A program made the position numbers and the translations under genes. From contig JACRNJ010000056.1 in assembly GCA_016219285.1 (NCBI GenBank), positions 1-33,041 on the forward strand: a stretch of DNA of 33,041 bases, read 5' to 3'. Below, in pieces: positions 9,075-16,754 of the stretch. The notes under the pieces were generated by a model. That model worked only from the letters and a program-made list of their open reading frames with translations, was not told where the DNA came from and searched no databases. Numbering within the stretch: position 1 is the stretch's first letter; every line of letters starts with the position of its first letter. The stretch comes from Deltaproteobacteria bacterium (lineage in GTDB: Bacteria; Desulfobacterota; GWC2-55-46; UBA9637).

Positions 9075-9815
9075 CTACTCTTGGCGAGTTATGATTTCAA
9101 CTCTTCTGTTTTCTTTGTCCTTGCTATCACCCACGTAACAGCACTTCCCGGTCCCTGATAGCATCACCAAACGAGAGTCTATGCCGCTTTTAATCAGATC
9201 CTCGTAAACCGATAATGCCCTTTTTATAGCAAGGATATTGTTATGCTCTTTTGTGCCGACATCACATGTGTAGCCGCGCACCACTATCTTTTCACCGCTC
9301 ATTTTCTTTGCGGCATCACGTAATTTATTCAGTTCGGCTCCTTCGAGAGCAAAACTGTCAAACCCAAAATGCACTGTTACCATATTTTCAGTATGTTGTT
9401 TTAAAGCCTGCGGTTGGACAGGTGAAGCAGGACAACCCTTAACTTCTTCTTTAATTTTAATATCGCCTGATGATTCTTTCGGCAAGCTTAAAGACTGCCC
9501 TGTCTTAAGTTCTGCAACTATCTGTTTAACCTCACTAAGATTAAGATTGCTGCCTGCAACAGGATCCACATATGTAGCAGGCATAGAAGCCTTCACCCTT
9601 ACAACCATGTTTTCCACATTTGCAGGGTGGTACAAAATTTTAGGTATAGGAGAACAGCTGCTACATATAACATGGGCCGGTATAACCTGCCATGTTACTG
9701 CACTGTCATTGTCATTATAGAAATAATCAAGTTCTCTTAAAGCAGAGGCTCCTGCTGTATGGACCGCCGCTACGAGGGGTAAAACAGTAAAAAAAAGCGT
9801 TAAGATATTATTCAT
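9075..9815 (-). CDS. OmpA-family peptidoglycan-binding protein
   Basis: Exported protein of 246 residues with signal peptide (1-24) and an OmpA C-terminal domain over roughly residues 145-246: VHFGFDSFAL, then L-x-x-A-A, VVRGYTCDVG, the helix NILAIKRALSVYEDL and the ending NRRVEI, all typical of the fold that binds peptidoglycan. Many F-type-like conjugation loci carry such a protein, possibly to anchor the secretion channel to the cell wall. Four cysteines in the first 160 residues (two in ICSSCS) may be targets of the DsbA-like protein encoded just upstream, with which it shares an ATGA overlap. Confidence 0.8.
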   Translation of the reverse strand: MNNILTLFFTVLPLVAAVHTAGASALRELDYFYNDNDSAVTWQVIPAHVICSSCSPIPKILYHPANVENMVVRVKASMPATYVDPVAGSNLNLSEVKQIVAELKTGQSLSLPKESSGDIKIKEEVKGCPASPVQPQALKQHTENMVTVHFGFDSFALEGAELNKLRDAAKKMSGEKIVVRGYTCDVGTKEHNNILAIKRALSVYEDLIKSGIDSRLVMLSGTGKCCYVGDSKDKENRRVEIITRQE

Positions 9816-10675
9816 TTCCCACCAGAGATAGAGTCAATCTCGGTCTTAAAAACACTATATGGAACAGCGCCGGCAATGAGTTTACCCTTAACCGTTCCAT
9901 CAGGGGATGTTTTTGCTATAATAAAAGATGGAGTTCCTCCGACGCCTATCTGTCTGCCGTCGTTTGTGTCATTTGCTATTTTGTCGGCATATTTGTTTGA
10001 GGAAATGCATGTATTGAGTTTTGCAACATCAAGCCCGGCCTTTTTTCCAATGCCATCTATATCCGCAATGTCTTTTTGGTTTTCAAATATGGCAAAATTC
10101 ATCTCCCAGTATTTACCCTGTTCCTGGGCGCAATTGGCTGCTGTAGCAGCCTTCATTGCAGATTGGTGAAACGGAAGAGGGAAGTCACGGTATGAAAACC
10201 TTACCTTACCGGTATCTATATAATCTTTTTTAAGTTGCTTCATTGTATCAATGTGGAAGCGGGCACAGAATGGACACTCGTAATCAGAGAATTCTACAAT
10301 AGTAACCTTCGCGCTTTGATTCCCCAAAATAGGGCCATCGCCAGTGGTTGTAGTTGCTTCAGTAGGAATAGGGGGTCTGGCTTGAGGCTGGTTAGGCTGT
10401 TGTGGCTGAGGGTAAGGATAATTAGGAGGAAGCTGCTGCGGGATATCAGCAACCTGACCAGGCGTTCCTCCCCCTGCTGCAACTCCTGCAATAAAAGCCC
10501 CAAGAAGCATCTTCAGGTCTTTTATGTCATTTTTCAATTCCTGTATGCTTGTTTTTACCTCTGCAAGTTCGCTCTTTTTTTGTGACTTTTTATCTGCCGC
10601 GTTATCTGCCGCATAAACTCCTGTGGAAAACACCAAAAACAAAACTCCAACTACTACTGATATTGCCTTTCTCAT
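9812..10675 (-). CDS. DsbA/DsbG-like thiol oxidoreductase (thioredoxin fold)
   Basis: Periplasmic disulfide enzyme of 287 residues. Order: signal peptide (1-22), short coiled coil (about 28-58), a Pro/Gln-rich linker (about 75-105), then a thioredoxin-like DsbA domain with the catalytic CPFC in SDYECPFCARFH and the cis-proline loop GGTPSFII. Domain pattern resembles the BdbD/DsbA subgroup fused to a membrane-distal coiled coil. In this operon it likely folds the cysteine-rich TraN, TraV and the repeat protein. Ribosome site AAGGAGG lies 6 bases before ATG. Confidence 0.88.
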   Translation of the reverse strand: MRKAISVVVGVLFLVFSTGVYAADNAADKKSQKKSELAEVKTSIQELKNDIKDLKMLLGAFIAGVAAGGGTPGQVADIPQQLPPNYPYPQPQQPNQPQARPPIPTEATTTTGDGPILGNQSAKVTIVEFSDYECPFCARFHIDTMKQLKKDYIDTGKVRFSYRDFPLPFHQSAMKAATAANCAQEQGKYWEMNFAIFENQKDIADIDGIGKKAGLDVAKLNTCISSNKYADKIANDTNDGRQIGVGGTPSFIIAKTSPDGTVKGKLIAGAVPYSVFKTEIDSISGGK

Positions 10676-10702
10676 TTTATTCCTCCTTTTACTTTTTTTA
10701 CT

Positions 10703-10948
10703 TTACACGTTTGCAATCTGCCCTACCTCTCTCTCCATAGTGGCTATAAGTTTTAATTTTGTTTCCTCTTGTTCTTTCTGTGATGATATATCAGGCGCTA
10801 AAACCCTATTGCAAAACCTGCATATTTTTGCTTTCACCTTAATTGTCTCGGCACAATATGGGCATTCTTTCGTATCTGATATTATTTTTTCGTTATTTTC
10901 ACTTTTGTCTTCTGATTTGTTTTCCGGGCTGGTTTGACGATCCATCAT
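10703..10948 (-). CDS. Small zinc-ribbon protein
   Basis: An 81-residue hydrophilic protein with a charged N-terminus (residues 1-27 mostly S, E, K, D, N) and a single zinc ribbon ECPYCAETIKVKAKICRFCN (two C-x-x-C pairs 12 residues apart). This short ribbon (ECPYCAExIKxxAxxCRFC) occurs at the ends of many bacterial membrane or PH-domain proteins. Here it is a separate gene whose start overlaps the stop of the PH-domain gene as ATGA, so the two may form one complex. Function unknown. Confidence 0.7.
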   Translation of the reverse strand: MMDRQTSPENKSEDKSENNEKIISDTKECPYCAETIKVKAKICRFCNRVLAPDISSQKEQEETKLKLIATMEREVGQIANV

Positions 10949-11421
10949 AACTTATTATCCTGGCACCGAACTATAGTAGTCTGTAAAAGCTCTGGATCTT
11001 TAATGAATTTAATTAAGGCTACACCCTGCTCTGCGGCAGTCTGTACTTCCACATCTCCAAAACATAGAACCAACCCTAAAAAAGATTGATTAAACGAAAC
11101 ATTGTTTATTTTATCCAGAGGACTTTCTTTTACATTACGGGCGAAAACCCCCCATACGTTGATAATGCGGGCATTTGTTACAGCCCATATATCTGCCTTC
11201 CAATCATAATATCTGTAGAAAAGTATGCAGCCTAATATACTAGAAATAAGTTCCGTTATTTTTACAAAAGAAGAGGATTTAGGGGAAGTGTTGTAAACAA
11301 ACAAAAATAAATATACAAAAATAAGAGACACTAACAACCCTAACGAGACAGGGACAAGAACCATCCAATGTTTCCGTGATTCCAATACAAGTGTTTCGTT
11401 TTCTCTTAATTTTGTCCTCAT
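10945..11421 (-). CDS. Membrane protein with bacterial PH domain (YdbS-like)
   Basis: Protein of 158 residues: an N-terminal LRENETLVLESRKHW stretch, two membrane helices (about residues 21-45 and 60-78), then a bacterial PH-like domain (DUF304/bPH_2) with AVTNARIINVWGVFARNVKESPLDKINNVSF, a clear family signature. Such proteins are envelope components of unclear job. It is the first gene of the minus-strand conjugation operon, divergent from the toxin gene at 11549; the 127 bases between must hold its promoter. Confidence 0.8.
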   Translation of the reverse strand: MRTKLRENETLVLESRKHWMVLVPVSLGLLVSLIFVYLFLFVYNTSPKSSSFVKITELISSILGCILFYRYYDWKADIWAVTNARIINVWGVFARNVKESPLDKINNVSFNQSFLGLVLCFGDVEVQTAAEQGVALIKFIKDPELLQTTIVRCQDNKL

Positions 11422-11512
11422 GGGAAAGAAATCTACTACAAGGGGCGAAATAAAAAAATAGGGTTAATAGGCAAAAAAGGGGTATTTATTTTTTTGAAAG
11501 TAAAAGAAAAAC

Positions 11513-11541
11513 TTGACAAACATACGGCTTTGCCGTATAGT
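11513..11541 (+). promoter_or_regulatory. Toxin-antitoxin promoter with overlapping operator
   Basis: TTGACA at 11513-11518 and TATAGT at 11536-11541 are separated by exactly 17 bases, close to the sigma-70 consensus. The perfect inverted repeat ATACGGC-TTT-GCCGTAT (11522-11538) covers the spacer and the start of the -10 box, a natural operator for autorepression by the antitoxin. Expected transcription start is about 11548, almost on the toxin ATG (11549). Confidence 0.75.
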
Positions 11542-11548
11542 TAAAATA

Positions 11549-11857
11549 ATGGAATTTATAGAATCTCCACTCTTTACCAGGATAATAAGCAATTATATTG
11601 ATGACACTGAGTATGCAGCTATGCAGATTGAGCTTGCCTTAAGACCCGAAGCAGGTTCAATAATTCCTGGAAGCGGCGGGCTGCGAAAAATACGATGGGC
11701 AGGCAAAGGAAAAGGGAAACGTGGAGGTTTGAGAGTTATCTATTACTGGCAAGCAAGAAAAGGTGAGATATGGATGCTTACTGTTTATGCAAAAAACGAG
11801 GCCGAAGATATACCAATAAGTGTTTTACGAGATATTAAAAAGGAGGTTGAGAAATGA
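11549..11857 (+). CDS. higB: HigB/RelE-family toxin
   Basis: RelE-superfamily mRNA interferase-like toxin, 102 residues. It shows the HigB2-type pattern: ESPLFTRIISNYI at the start, then PGSGGLRKIRWAGKGKGKRGGLRVIYYW, with the basic strand and R-x-x-Y-Y core of the RelE fold, and a final L-T-V-Y-A-K-N-E. The ATG at 11549 is chosen by family length; no Shine-Dalgarno precedes it and the predicted transcript begins about there, so the message may be leaderless. Toxin-first order with ATGA overlap to the antitoxin is usual for HigBA. Confidence 0.88.
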   Translation: MEFIESPLFTRIISNYIDDTEYAAMQIELALRPEAGSIIPGSGGLRKIRWAGKGKGKRGGLRVIYYWQARKGEIWMLTVYAKNEAEDIPISVLRDIKKEVEK

Positions 11858-12120
11858 AGAAGAGAAATATCGGTCAAGAGATCCTTGAAGGAATAAAGGC
11901 AATTAAAAAGGGGGCAGGTAAAAGATTTAAAATAGATGTTGCTGATGATGTGAAGAAAACCAGGGATCATTTACATCTTAGTCAATCTGCATTTGCAGCC
12001 CTTATGGGTGTTAGCGTAAGGACTCTCCAGGAATGGGAACAAGGCAGGCGAAAGCCTTCCGGCCCTGCATCTGCATTGCTGCGTATTGCCAATAAGCATC
12101 CGGAATCTTTACTTACCTGA
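11854..12120 (+). CDS. higA: HigA-family antitoxin (XRE helix-turn-helix)
   Basis: Antitoxin of 88 residues. The C-terminal two thirds is an XRE domain: LHLSQSAFAALMGVSVRTLQEWEQGRRKPSGPA, with the recognition helix VSVRTLQEWEQG. The N-terminal 30 residues are basic and probably bind the toxin. The gene overlaps higB by 4 bases and AAAGGAGG lies 8 bases upstream of ATG. It likely represses the operon by binding the palindrome at 11522-11538. Confidence 0.9.
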   Translation: MKKRNIGQEILEGIKAIKKGAGKRFKIDVADDVKKTRDHLHLSQSAFAALMGVSVRTLQEWEQGRRKPSGPASALLRIANKHPESLLT

Positions 12121-12677
12121 CCTGCCTACACGGTTTTACAAAAAAGATGGGCAAAACATCAAAGCGCAAAAAAGAAACAGCCGAAATGAGAATGGAAGAT
12201 TATTTCGCAAGGAGGCAATAAGATGATTACTTGCAAAAGAACACAGGAAATAATCCTTAAAGATTGTTACACTATCCATCCACAATGGCTCCTTCCGAAC
12301 CATTTAATTGTCCTGATGATACTTTAGGATGGTCGAGGTATTTTAAGACGATAAACGGGTTGAACTATTAGAGACTGGGGGAGATGATGGGCCGGGACCC
12401 TGAGCAAATGACGGACCGGTTGAGTGGAAGGATAAGGCTATATAAAAGGACCCGGACTTTATCGAGACCTTTCTTTCGGGTCGGTAGCAATAGGGTGAGA
12501 GGTGAGTTCCATATCATCGGTAGGGTGGTTAAGAAGATATACTGAGGGCTCGGGTCTGACCGTTAGCCCTTCCCCTCTACAACCGCAATCTGTTCCCTCC
12601 CTTTTCGGATAATGTGCCTGTGCCTTTCTCACTCTTGCAAGGTATCGCAAAAGCGCCTGTTCTGATTTTCATCTGTT
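12121..12677. other. Stretch without a recognisable gene
   Basis: Two very short plus-strand frames follow the antitoxin: 12147-12221 (24 codons, basic, MGKTSKRKKETAEMRM) and 12223-12327 (34 codons, with GGAGG 7 bases before its ATG). Neither resembles a known family. From about 12330 to 12650 the base composition shifts to higher G+C than the neighbours. A 63-codon minus frame (12459-12650) is open there but shows no domain. The stretch separates the toxin-antitoxin pair from the broken defence-like remnant and is probably recombined debris. Confidence 0.4.
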
Positions 12678-13052
12678 TTATTTCTCTGTATTTTTTCTTT
12701 TTTCTAAAAGTATCTCTTTTAATCTCTCCTTATTTAAACCAAAGTGGATTTCTCTATGATGTTTAGGGCAAAGACATGCTACATTTTCCAAAGTATCTTT
12801 CCCACCATCTGCCAGCCTCTCGATATGATGAACTTCTACATAAGGCAGGTTATAAATGCCGATAAATGGTTCGTAATCACAACCTTGAATTTCACATTTG
12901 AAACCTGCTCTTAACTTAGCAATGGCTGAAACTGTCGGAATCCTGTCATGTTGTTTAACTGTCCTATATTGCACAGAGGGCGATAAATTGCCAATCTCTG
13001 CTGTGGTCCAACCTTCCTTTGTTAATCTTTCTATTTCTTTGTCCCCCGCCAT
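12678..13052 (-). CDS. HNH endonuclease (McrA-like), possibly N-terminally truncated
   Basis: 124-residue protein with a helix-turn-helix-like N-terminus (EIERLTKEGWTTAEIGNLSP) and a complete HNH nuclease domain: KCEIQGC, YVEVHHIERLADGG, then ENVACLCPKHHREIHFG. The C-x4-C and C-x2-H pairs bind zinc, and the VHHI histidine is the general base. Such nucleases act in restriction of modified DNA or in mobile elements. The start codon lies exactly where the truncated cysteine desulfurase loses homology, so the gene seems to have been joined to it by recombination and may have lost upstream sequence. Confidence 0.75.
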   Translation of the reverse strand: MAGDKEIERLTKEGWTTAEIGNLSPSVQYRTVKQHDRIPTVSAIAKLRAGFKCEIQGCDYEPFIGIYNLPYVEVHHIERLADGGKDTLENVACLCPKHHREIHFGLNKERLKEILLEKRKNTEK

Positions 13053-13740
13053 TCACTAAAGGCTGCACCTTGATTTTTGGTGTTTTCTTTCTTATATAAA
13101 GTCCGCCAATCCCTTTTGGTCCATAAATTTTATGCCCAGAAAATGAAAGCATATCAACCGCTATTTTTCTAATATCTATTGGAATCTTACCCACACCTTG
13201 TGTAGCATCACAATGGAAAATTATATTCTTTCTATAACAAATCTCGGCTATTTTATCAATTGGATTTATAGTGCCTAATTCATTATTGGCAAACATAATT
13301 GAAACGAGAATGGTATTTTCTGTTAATGCTTCTTCAATAGCCTCTACCGAAACCTTTCCATAATGATCTGGCCTCACATATCTGACGCTAAAGCCGCTTT
13401 TTTCCAACTCTTTAAAAGGGTCAAGCACGCTTCTATATTCAATCAACGAGGTTACAATATCTTTGCCTTTGTTTGAGTTGGCTAAACAAAACCCTTTTAT
13501 AGCAATATTATTTGATTCGGTAGCACCACTTGTAAAATAGATTTCTTGTGGCTTTGCACCTATTAACTTGGCGCATTGAACACGACTTATTTCAACTGCT
13601 TTCTTTGCTGTTTCAGCCAACGGATAATATCTGCTGGTAGGGTTGCCGTAATGCTGTGTGAAATAAGGCAGCATTTCTGCAAGCACCCGTTCATCTACCC
13701 GAGTCGTCGCATTATTGTCTAAATAAACAATATTCTTCAT
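12964..13740 (-). pseudogene. Truncated cysteine desulfurase (IscS/NifS/DndA family)
   Basis: PLP enzyme family that takes sulfur from cysteine. Residues 1-234 match the family: IVYLDNNATTRVD, FTSGATESNN, HCDATQGVGK and SFSGHKIYGPKG with the PLP lysine at 204. Homology stops at VNGGGQ (about 13039); the remaining 24 residues are out-of-frame HNH-gene sequence. The C-terminal third with the catalytic-cysteine loop is missing. The histidine that normally follows the Glu in T-x-x-E-H-x-x-V-L is Tyr102 here. It is therefore dead for two reasons. In a defence-type setting it may derive from dndA of a phosphorothioation system, but iscS origin cannot be excluded. Confidence 0.8.
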
Positions 13741-13771
13741 TACACCGCCTTTCTCTATAAATTCTAAATTA

Positions 13772-13921
13772 TCAATCAGTCCTGCCTGTATGAAATCCAC
13801 TGGCATAGAAATATCCTACAAGGCAGTCGAAAAATGAGGTGTCTTTTATCAGCACTTCAAATCTGTCTTTCAGGCTATGATTTTTTTCGTTTGTTATGAA
13901 TGTGAGGTCTATATTTTTCAT
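13772..13921 (-). pseudogene. N-terminal fragment of PLD-like/helicase defence protein
   Basis: A 49-codon frame starting MKNIDLTFITNE and continuing L-K-D-R-F-E-V-L-I-K-D-T-S-F-F-D-C-L-V-G-Y-F-Y-A-S-G-F. This is the opening of large proteins with an N-terminal phospholipase D-like domain followed by an SNF2-type helicase, seen in defence loci. Homology ends after SGFHTG, near 13795, and the frame stops at TGA (13772-13774). The cysteine desulfurase start follows 31 bases later. So only the first 5% of the original gene remains. The family call is from memory of the motif, without alignment. Confidence 0.5.
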
Positions 13922-14076
13922 TATATTTTAGGATGTGTATTTCCGACCATTTTCCCTTCCCTAATTGTCTCTGATAGATGACTGCAAGGTGTGCGACATT
14001 AAGACCTTCTCTTCCTCCGGCAAAGCCGCTCCTCGCTGTACGCTCAAAGCGATTTCATTATTGTATATCACAAGGT

Positions 14077-14286
14077 ATGCAAATAAAACAATACTATCTC
14101 AATCACCACTCTTGGGCAGCTTGGCAAGGCACTGAGGGAATCGTTGAGCATCTGGGGACAGCGATAAACGGATACGGCGAGAAAGAATATTTGCGGTTCG
14201 TAGATGACAGCGGCAAGAAATGGCTTATCTGGTGCGACATCGTGCTGCACAACACCATTGCCGCAAAGGACGTAGCATTTCTATAA
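14077..14286 (+). CDS. Small hypothetical protein
   Basis: 69-residue protein, MQIKQYYLNHHSWAAWQGTEG onward, not recognised. It is mixed alpha/beta looking, with aromatic residues (YLRFVDDSGKKWLIWCDIV) and one cysteine. The frame stays open upstream to 13978, but the first 33 codons look like non-coding sequence, so the ATG at 14077 with AAGG 2 bases upstream is proposed; spacing is short. It is convergent with the next gene, stop to stop 5 bases apart. Confidence 0.45.
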   Translation: MQIKQYYLNHHSWAAWQGTEGIVEHLGTAINGYGEKEYLRFVDDSGKKWLIWCDIVLHNTIAAKDVAFL

Positions 14287-14291
14287 CCTTA

Positions 14292-14753
14292 CTATAAAAA
14301 CAAAGACCGAAACAACACCTCGACAGCATCCTCGATAGTATTATTACTGGTATTATAATTGCCTTCTTTAATCCTCTCTATCTGTTTTGCCAGGACAGTA
14401 TTATTGGGGATAAGTAAAAGAGGGGGATGAGCGAGAGTATGTAATTCGCCATCCGTAACATTGCCTATCTCTTTTCCTGCGCCAAGCATCTCTCTTACAG
14501 ACGGCTCGTCTATAAGCCCGCAGACGATAGCAGCCATTGCTTTTTCGTTTCCCGATCCCTTATTGGCCATCAGCTGTATTAACTTGAGAAAAGAAAAGTT
14601 AATGGCGTGAATGAGAGATATCGCCTGTGCGGACAATGCCCGGCTCGTCTCATCATATTTCTCTATGTCCTTCTTTATCTTTTCCGCAAACTTTTGGTTT
14701 GCCTGTGCTGTATTGACGATTCTTCGTTCTAAAACGTTTCCTTTTTTAGTCAT
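14292..14753 (-). CDS. Hypothetical helical protein
   Basis: A 153-residue soluble protein without signal peptide or membrane helix. It is mostly helical by composition, with charged first 50 residues and a middle helix ALSAQAISLIHAINFSFLKL. No domain recognised. GGAGGG lies 5 bases before the ATG. It is the last of three closely spaced minus-strand genes (16214 to 14292) that probably form an operon of ICE accessory or regulatory genes. Confidence 0.6.
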   Translation of the reverse strand: MTKKGNVLERRIVNTAQANQKFAEKIKKDIEKYDETSRALSAQAISLIHAINFSFLKLIQLMANKGSGNEKAMAAIVCGLIDEPSVREMLGAGKEIGNVTDGELHTLAHPPLLLIPNNTVLAKQIERIKEGNYNTSNNTIEDAVEVLFRSLFL

Positions 14754-14771
14754 TTACCCTCCTTAAAAAGT

Positions 14772-15227
14772 TTACAACGACAAACTTCTGAAATCTTCTT
14801 CAAGCGCAACCGCCTTACACTGCTTTTTACGATTAAGTTTAGGGGCACAGTCTAAACAATACCTTTTATCGTTTCCAACATAAACAAAGGGGACCAGACA
14901 TTTAACACAGCGCCCAACCCCAAAGGGTGTGTTATCTTCAGTCAGAAAATGATATACGCTGTTAATATCCACTTTTAAAACCTTTACTATAGTTATAATG
15001 TCAAAACCAACGATAAACATCTTGGCCACGCGTTCCTTTTCCGCCTTGTGTAGGTTTGTAAAATTTTCTTGAGGCCTGCCCTTTTTGCAGGGAGAAAGAC
15101 CGATTTCTACCGCAGCACGGCTTACCTCGGATATGCCGACATTAGGCAAGAACTGAGTGATATTGTAATGAGACATGCCTGCTTCTAAAAGCATCTTGAT
15201 TACCTTATCTATCTTTTGGTCTGGCAT
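14772..15227 (-). CDS. Helix-turn-helix protein with C-terminal zinc finger
   Basis: 151 residues. The N-terminal part (about 8-45) reads like a helix-turn-helix: KVIKMLLEAGMSHYNITQFL then VSRAAVEIGLSP. A second helical unit (65-95) may be another DNA-binding helix-turn-helix. The C-terminus carries a zinc-binding C-x-x-C pair in RCVKCLVPFVY and another in RYCLDCAPK. The plan recalls FlhC-type or master-activator proteins of ICEs, but I cannot show homology. GGAGGG precedes the ATG. Confidence 0.6.
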   Translation of the reverse strand: MPDQKIDKVIKMLLEAGMSHYNITQFLPNVGISEVSRAAVEIGLSPCKKGRPQENFTNLHKAEKERVAKMFIVGFDIITIVKVLKVDINSVYHFLTEDNTPFGVGRCVKCLVPFVYVGNDKRYCLDCAPKLNRKKQCKAVALEEDFRSLSL

Positions 15228-15257
15228 ATACCCTCCGTTTTCCGGGGATTCTGTTTG

Positions 15258-16214
15258 TTACAACAGCCTATCTATTTTGTTCCATGCTTTTTTAATACCT
15301 TCTACAGAGACAGCCAATTCTTCAGGAAGCCCATGATCTTCGTCCGGATTGTCTTTATCCTCTATTGCCTTTTGTCTTTCTATCTCTGAAGCTGCCTTGG
15401 CGAGAATACCCTCGCACAATATGACACATTGAGCCGGATACAGAATGGCAGTAAAGAGCTGTCCTAGTCTGTCTATCCCATTCTTATCGGGAACGATAGC
15501 GCTGCTGACCGGCAGCCAATGCATATTTTTATGCGTATGCTTCAGAATGGCGCCCATGATAGCCTGTAGTTCTGATACAAGAGAGGCGATTGTTATTTCT
15601 TCCGCCTCTCCACGAGCTTCTACCCTGTCCATCATTTTGTCCATGGACTTTTCCTTTTTTCTTTCGGCCATAAACTCTTTGTATGGGTCGCTAATATTTT
15701 TTTTATTTTCTTCCTGGGTTTGGGCTGTTTCTCCACCGTTACCATTATCAGAAACGGCCTTTAAAACACTATCCTTCCCTCCTTTTTTTTCTTCCACATA
15801 TTCTTTAAATTGGTGTCCGGGCATTGACTTTAATTTCTCCACACTGCTGCTGTTGTTTACAACCTCTTTTTTTGCACCATCGGGACACGACACAAGAGCT
15901 ATTATCCGTCGTAAAGGCAGGTTAGAAAGTTTATTGCCAAACTCGCGATAGGCCTTTACCATGCTGTATATATACCCGGGAGTTATATTGTGAACCTCTG
16001 TAATATAATCGTCAAACTTCTCATACCCAGCAGCAAGATATAACTGCTGGTCAATTATCTTGATACATGCAGATGCTACTACCACCCAGCCTGCAGCCAG
16101 CCTTGCCCTGCCTTCTTTAATCTCCATCTCACACTCAAGCAGCTTTGATTTCATCTCCGGCGTAACTTTTATACCCGCCACATTATCTTTTTTTTGTTCT
16201 GCAATATTTTTCAT
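15258..16214 (-). CDS. Hypothetical ICE protein with helical N-terminal domain
   Basis: 318 residues, soluble. Residues 20-110 form a helical domain, including LAAGYEKFDDYITEVHNITPGYIYSMVKAYREFG, reminiscent of plasmid or phage proteins of the DUF3102 type that contain a helix-turn-helix. A low-complexity acidic/basic linker (about 145-200) follows, then a C-terminal helical domain. It is the first gene of a three-gene minus-strand set. Regulatory or partition role is a guess. Confidence 0.5.
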   Translation of the reverse strand: MKNIAEQKKDNVAGIKVTPEMKSKLLECEMEIKEGRARLAAGWVVVASACIKIIDQQLYLAAGYEKFDDYITEVHNITPGYIYSMVKAYREFGNKLSNLPLRRIIALVSCPDGAKKEVVNNSSSVEKLKSMPGHQFKEYVEEKKGGKDSVLKAVSDNGNGGETAQTQEENKKNISDPYKEFMAERKKEKSMDKMMDRVEARGEAEEITIASLVSELQAIMGAILKHTHKNMHWLPVSSAIVPDKNGIDRLGQLFTAILYPAQCVILCEGILAKAASEIERQKAIEDKDNPDEDHGLPEELAVSVEGIKKAWNKIDRLL

Positions 16215-16304
16215 AACCCCACCTTTTTTAGCAATTTAGTATAACGCGTTATACTGACCTTATTAATGCTCTTTAATAATTACAATAAGTTACAAGGATA
16301 ACTG

Positions 16305-16589
16305 TCAATGTTCCACTCTGTTGGCATTGACAGTTTCAATTGCTTTTAAAACCTTATCTTTTAATTTTACCATCAGGGTTTTGGGGCCTCGGGAGGGCAA
16401 AATACTCATGCAGACAAAGCCCCTTTCTTCCATTAAAGGTAATAACTCCTTTAATTCTTTTCCTTTCCCCATCCAATAATAGCTTGAACGTTCTATTTCT
16501 CTGATAGTAGCCCTTCCTCCCAGCCTTCCCAGCGCTGCTATCACTTTTTGGAACTTATATCTTTTTTCTTTTTCCAATGAAAATTCCAT
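16305..16589 (-). CDS. Small winged-helix-like protein
   Basis: 94 residues, basic. LGRLGGRATIREIERSSYYWMGKGKELKELLPLMEERGFV has the layout of a winged helix: a helix, a turn, a recognition helix and a beta wing with PSRGPKTLMVKL. Probably a DNA-binding regulator. Upstream, 16616-16650 holds a 14-bp perfect inverted repeat and 16701-16754 three GCTATACC copies, which could be its operators. No family name can be given. Confidence 0.55.
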   Translation of the reverse strand: MEFSLEKEKRYKFQKVIAALGRLGGRATIREIERSSYYWMGKGKELKELLPLMEERGFVCMSILPSRGPKTLMVKLKDKVLKAIETVNANRVEH

Positions 16590-16615
16590 TTATGGCCGGG
16601 ATGTTTTCTCACACA

Positions 16616-16650
16616 CAATTTTGATTTTTGCTTTTTAAAAATCAAAATTG
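16616..16650. repeat. 14-bp perfect inverted repeat
   Basis: CAATTTTGATTTTT at 16616-16629 and its exact complement AAAAATCAAAATTG at 16637-16650, with a 7-base spacer. It is A/T only apart from one G per arm end and one inside, so a rho-independent terminator is unlikely. It sits 27 bases before the start of the winged-helix-like gene on the minus strand, which suits an operator. Confidence 0.55.
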
Positions 16651-16700
16651 AATGTATTTGTATTAGTATTGTTAATATATGTATTGTTAGGTAGCATGCT

Positions 16701-16754
16701 GTGCTATACCGTATGGCACGGTGTGCATGGGGTATAGCACAATATGCTATACCA
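16701..16754. repeat. GCTATACC inverted and direct repeats
   Basis: GTGCTATACC at 16701-16710 is mirrored exactly by GGTATAGCAC at 16731-16740, and TGCTATACCA follows at 16745-16754. Between the arms lies GTATGGCACGGTGTGCATGG. Possible operator or iteron cluster between a helix-turn-helix gene and the small winged-helix gene. Two parts, TACCGTATGGCA and CATGGGGTATAGC, recur in the same order on the opposite strand of the omega-RNA region near 18.5-18.6 kb. Confidence 0.5.

Noticed and set aside
12459-12650. 63-codon minus-strand frame in the higher G+C stretch
   Set aside because: No start context, no recognisable domain, composition unlike the neighbouring genes; kept only as part of the unassigned stretch.
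15445-15951. 168-codon plus-strand frame opposite the 318-residue ICE protein
   Set aside because: Serine/phenylalanine/leucine-rich antisense translation of a charged helical gene; no support.
16711-16730. A sigma-54 (RpoN) promoter suggested by TGGCAC
   Set aside because: The following TTGC element is not at the required distance.
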